In this document: piece after piece, positions 5,379 through 8,047 of the stretch
Numbering within the stretch: position 1 is the first letter of the stretch
Layout: every line of letters begins with the position of its first letter
Source: an uncultured Bifidobacterium sp.
Lineage (GTDB): Bacteria; Actinomycetota; Actinomycetes; Actinomycetales; Bifidobacteriaceae
Reading direction: 5' to 3'
Length of the DNA: 8,047 bases
Assembly: GCA_937874315.1 (NCBI GenBank)
Contig: CALNAE010000077.1
Location: forward strand, 1 to 8,047
Translations under genes and position numbers: made by a program
The notes under the pieces: model-generated
The model's database searches: none
The model's input: the letters and a program-made list of their open reading frames with translations, nothing else
What the model was told of the DNA's origin: nothing

Positions 5379-5942
5379 ATGACCATGTTGCAGCATGAGT
5401 TGACTGATTTCACAGCCAACATTTTTCATGACGATAAATTCAGCCAACTGACCAAAAAGGACGTTCTTGGTCACTGGTCCCTCTTCTTCTTCTATCCCAA
5501 CGATTTCAGCTTCGTATGCCCCACCGAACTCGAGGATCTCGCCGATCATTATGACGAGTTCAAGAAGGCCGGATGCGAGATCTACGGCATCTCCCACGAC
5601 ACGGAATTCGTGCACAAGGCCTGGCACGAAGCCAACGACAAGATCGCGAAGATCCAGTTCCCGATGGTCGCCGACCCGACGAATCGCCTCTCGCGCGATC
5701 TGGACAGCTATGACGAGGTAAACGGCCAGGCCGAGCGCGGCGATTTCATTCTTGACCCTGAAGGCAAGGTCGTGGCCTATGAGGTCATCTCGTCCAATGT
5801 CGGCCGCAACGCCGAGGAGATTCTGCGCCGGGTCGAGGCGTCGCAGTTCGTCTACGCCCACGGAGATCAGGTCTGCCCCGCGAAATGGACACCAGGCGAT
5901 GAGACCATTGCGCCGAGCCTTGATCTCGTCGGCCAGCTCTGA
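5379..5942 (+). CDS. ahpC: alkyl hydroperoxide reductase AhpC, typical 2-Cys peroxiredoxin
   Basis: The 187-residue length and full-length pattern match AhpC. It reduces H2O2 and organic hydroperoxides in the cytoplasm. The peroxidatic cysteine is C47 in FYPNDFSFVCPTELEDLADHY and the resolving cysteine is C166 in GDQVCPAKW. The catalytic motif is P40-xxx-S44-xx-C47, with Ser where many homologues have Thr. The conserved arginine region is QAERGDFILDPEGK, with R120. The C-terminus APSLDLVGQL matches the AhpC tail. A third cysteine, C66, is present. ATG 5379 has AGAAAGG (5363-5369) 9 nt upstream. The AhpF-like reductase that should recycle it begins 211 bp downstream on the same strand. The gene is divergent from the padR operon. 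No OxyR or PerR site is obvious in the upstream 180 bp. Confidence 0.97.
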   Translation: MTMLQHELTDFTANIFHDDKFSQLTKKDVLGHWSLFFFYPNDFSFVCPTELEDLADHYDEFKKAGCEIYGISHDTEFVHKAWHEANDKIAKIQFPMVADPTNRLSRDLDSYDEVNGQAERGDFILDPEGKVVAYEVISSNVGRNAEEILRRVEASQFVYAHGDQVCPAKWTPGDETIAPSLDLVGQL

Positions 5943-6153
5943 TTTTCACGGTCGTCTTGCAATCGCTGCGGAATGCGTGTGAGGCGATCCAATTCACGTC
6001 GGCTTCGCAACGGATGCCGACGATGACGATACGGCTGCATGGACAGTTCGAACGCGTACTTGCGTCCGCTGGCATGCAGCCGTTGTCTACTCTGGTCCAG
6101 TCAAACGGGCATCAAGACGGCGGCGAAGCGCCGGAAAGTGTGGGATAACTCCT
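5943..6153 (+). promoter_or_regulatory. structured ahpC-reductase intergenic region
   Basis: Three inverted repeats follow each other on the plus strand. CGTCGGC (5997-6003) pairs with GCCGACG (6016-6022) around a 12-nt loop. An 11-bp perfect stem 6031-6041/6073-6083 encloses 31 nt. A CGGCG-AAG-CGCCG hairpin (6121-6133) lies 20 nt before the reductase ATG. None is followed by a T-run. The region may slow transcription or protect mRNA so that ahpC is made in excess over the reductase. A weak frame across it (5957-6148, TTG start, no ribosome site) is not called as a gene. Confidence 0.45.
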
Positions 6154-7953
6154 ATGAATCAACAGAACGACGTATATGACGTGATAGTCATCGGCGGCGG
6201 CCCCGCCGGGCTCACCGCAGGGTTGTATCTGGCCCGCGCGCGTTATCGCGTGCTTATTCTCGAAAAGGAGGATTTCGGCGGACAGATCACCATCACCAAC
6301 GAGGTGGTGAACTATCCGGGCATCGCAACCATCGATGGCCACGGCCTCACCGAAACCATGCGACAGCAAGCCGAGGACTTCGGATCCGAATTCATGGCCG
6401 CCGAGGTGACCGGCATCGAGCCGCACGGCGACATCAAAACGGTGCACACCACCCGAGGCGATCTGAAGACCTTTGGCATTCTTATCGCCACCGGCGCCAA
6501 TCCACGCAGGGTCGGGTTCGAGGGTGAAGCCGAATATGCGGGACGCGGCATATCCTACTGTGCGACCTGTGATGGGGAATTCTTCAGCGGCAAGGAGATT
6601 CTTGTCGTGGGCGGCGGGTTCTCGGCCGCCGAAGAGTCCGTCTTCCTGACCAAATATGCCAGCAAAGTCACGATCCTGGTGCGCGGAGACGACTTCACGT
6701 GCGATTCTTCGACGTCGGCGGCGGCCAAGAGCAATCCAAACATCGACATTCGGTACCATACCGAGCTCAAGTCCGTGTCCGCGGGCGAGGGCGGCCTGGT
6801 CACGGCGACGCTGCTCGATCGAACCAGCGGCGAGCAAACGCAATGGAAGCCCGCCGACGGCGGCGCCTTCGGCGTTTTCGTCTTTGCGGGGTATATACCG
6901 CAGACGGCGTTGTTCAAGAACGTCATCGATCTCGACGAGCATGGGTACGTGGTCACCCATGGCTATCTGCAAACGTCGGTACCCGGCGTCTACGCCGCTG
7001 GCGATTTGCGTGAGAAGAACCTGCGCCAGGTCGTCACCGCCGTCTCCGATGGCGCCGTAGCCGCCGTGGAACTGGAACGCTACGCCAAGGATCTCAGCGA
7101 AAAGACGGGAATCGTCCCGCCCAGACCGACCAGCTCCACCTACGAACGGCGGGAGGAACAGGCCGCGAAGCAGGCCAGCGTTTCGGGAACTTCCCCAGCC
7201 CCCGCTGCATCGCATGATGAGCGGGCGCAAAACCGGCAGGGAACCGGCAAGGTGTCAGGGTTCTTCGACGATGCCATCCGCAAGCAACTCGCCGTGGTCT
7301 TCGGCCGTATGGCCAGGCCGTTGATACTCGAGTTGGCGTTGGACGACACCGCTTTGTCGTCGCAAACGCAGGGGTTCATCGACGAGTTGGTGGGCTTGAG
7401 CGACGGCAAGCTGTCCACCGTTCTCGACCCGAAGGACACCGCGTTGCAGGATGACGAAGGACGCACGACATTCGATGTCACCGCCGCATTGCCGACTGCC
7501 CGTCCGACCGTGCGCATCTGCACCCTCGGCGAGGACGGCAAGCCCAAGCCGACCGGTCTGGCCTTCCATGGCGTGCCCAGCGGTCACGAGTTCAATTCAT
7601 TCATACTCGGCCTCTATAACGCCGCCGGCCCCGGTCAGTCCGTGGACGACGACACCGAGCAACGAATCGCGGGCATCGGCACGACCACCGACATCATGAT
7701 CCTCGTCTCGCTGACCTGCACGATGTGCCCCACGACCGTGCTGTCCTCACAACGGATCGCCTCGGGCAATCCGAACGTGCGCGCGGAGGCCTACGACATC
7801 TCGCACTTCCCCGAGCTGCAACGGCAATACAACGCCATGAGCGTGCCATGCATCGTGGTGAACAGGACAGACGCCTCGGGCAAGGCCACGCAGAAAATCG
7901 AATTCGGCAAGAAGACGGTGCCACAGATGCTGGACCTGATCGAGCAGGCCTAA
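6154..7953 (+). CDS. AhpF-like flavoprotein: thioredoxin-reductase module followed by AhpF N-terminal-type module
   Basis: The 599-residue product should pass electrons from NAD(P)H through FAD to AhpC. Residues 1-315 form a thioredoxin-reductase unit: FAD motif GGGPAG (14-19), redox centre CATCDG with C136/C139, nucleotide fold GGGFSAAEE (153-161) and FAD-binding GVYAAGDLREKNLRQVVTA (278-296). A Gln/Ala/Ser-rich linker follows (about 320-368). Residues 370-599 resemble the tandem thioredoxin-fold N-terminal domain of AhpF: FDDAIRKQLAVVFGRMARPL, FHGVPSGHEFNSFILGLY (471-488), active site SLTCTMCP with C522/C525, and MSVPCIVVN (562-570) at the cis-proline loop. Canonical AhpF has these blocks in the opposite order, so this is a permuted AhpF. 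The NADPH-binding HRRDxFRA of TrxB is VRGDDFTC here (176-183), suggesting altered cofactor preference. The ribosome site before ATG 6154 is weak (GGGA, 6142-6145). Annotation as trxB is common but incomplete. Confidence 0.92.
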   Translation: MNQQNDVYDVIVIGGGPAGLTAGLYLARARYRVLILEKEDFGGQITITNEVVNYPGIATIDGHGLTETMRQQAEDFGSEFMAAEVTGIEPHGDIKTVHTTRGDLKTFGILIATGANPRRVGFEGEAEYAGRGISYCATCDGEFFSGKEILVVGGGFSAAEESVFLTKYASKVTILVRGDDFTCDSSTSAAAKSNPNIDIRYHTELKSVSAGEGGLVTATLLDRTSGEQTQWKPADGGAFGVFVFAGYIPQTALFKNVIDLDEHGYVVTHGYLQTSVPGVYAAGDLREKNLRQVVTAVSDGAVAAVELERYAKDLSEKTGIVPPRPTSSTYERREEQAAKQASVSGTSPAPAASHDERAQNRQGTGKVSGFFDDAIRKQLAVVFGRMARPLILELALDDTALSSQTQGFIDELVGLSDGKLSTVLDPKDTALQDDEGRTTFDVTAALPTARPTVRICTLGEDGKPKPTGLAFHGVPSGHEFNSFILGLYNAAGPGQSVDDDTEQRIAGIGTTTDIMILVSLTCTMCPTTVLSSQRIASGNPNVRAEAYDISHFPELQRQYNAMSVPCIVVNRTDASGKATQKIEFGKKTVPQMLDLIEQA

Positions 7954-7962
7954 AATTCCAAC

Positions 7963-8018
7963 CTGGGCCGTGCATGTCTTCCATGCCGGAACCGACCACG
8001 AAGACATGCACGGCCCAG
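7963..8018 (+). terminator. 18-bp perfect inverted repeat after the reductase gene
   Basis: Bases 7963-7980 pair perfectly with 8001-8018 around a 20-nt loop, starting 9 bp after the reductase stop. The stem core is GGGCCGTGCATG. Long GC-rich stems serve as terminators in related genomes, but the plus strand continues ATCGATAAC with no T-run; the minus strand continues GTTGGAATTTTA, slightly better. It may end transcription from both sides. Confidence 0.65.
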
Positions 8019-8047
8019 ATCGATAACACAAGGGCGGCGGTGGACAT
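8019..8047. other. right-edge sequence, no gene assignable
   Basis: Only 29 bp follow the inverted repeat. AAGGGCGGCGGTGG near the edge could precede a plus-strand start just beyond the window. A minus-strand ATG at 8045-8047 opens a frame that runs antisense to the reductase gene and is treated as a shadow. Confidence 0.3.

Noticed and set aside
5957..6148. Possible small gene between ahpC and the reductase
   Set aside because: TTG start, no Shine-Dalgarno, and it crosses the three inverted repeats; better explained as non-coding regulatory DNA.
6112..7230. Minus-strand open frame of 372 codons
   Set aside because: Antisense to the reductase gene; no domain motif and no ribosome site.

Overview
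The window looks like chromosomal DNA from a high-G+C Gram-positive bacterium, most likely Bifidobacterium or a close relative. The main reasons are an AhpC with strong Bifidobacteriaceae character and, downstream of it, a flavoprotein joining a thioredoxin-reductase module to an AhpF N-terminal-type module. A PadR regulator operon with TATCGCGATA-type operators and GC-rich codon use also fit. Genus is inferred from remembered protein families; no database was searched.

Layout, left to right. (1) 2-490 (+) is the 3' end of a gene for a protein with an Ala/Thr/Asp/Gln-rich hydrophilic region and two C-terminal membrane helices. (2) 491-884 holds no convincing gene but has several short inverted and direct repeats. 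(3) 885-1592 (+) is a two-gene unit: a TATAAT box, a 54-residue peptide gene of lower G+C, an overlapping GTG-started gene for a four-helix membrane protein, and a 12-bp perfect hairpin as likely terminator. (4) About 1593-1885 (-) carries two abutting short reading frames that look like gene remnants. (5) 1951-5086 (-) is an operon transcribed as DUF4097-type beta-repeat protein, then PadR regulator, then MFS (DHA3-type) exporter, with two related palindromes around its promoter. (6) 5379-7953 (+) is the peroxide-defence pair: ahpC and a 599-residue AhpF-like reductase with permuted domain order. It ends at an 18-bp perfect inverted repeat.

How the genes work together. The PadR operon reads as a self-regulated, stress- or drug-responsive unit: PadR probably represses its own promoter through the paired palindromes and so controls the exporter and the beta-repeat protein. 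The divergent ahpC and reductase genes would form an NAD(P)H to FAD to Cys-pair to AhpC relay that reduces H2O2 and organic hydroperoxides. The 211-bp gap between them contains three stem-loops and may adjust the ratio of the two products.

The points most worth a second look are the permuted AhpF with an altered dinucleotide-binding loop, the AT-richer peptide/membrane-protein cassette, the 30-bp-phased operators with a further 22-bp palindrome inside the DUF4097 gene, and the structured ahpC-reductase gap. I see no CRISPR array, rRNA, tRNA or intact insertion sequence.
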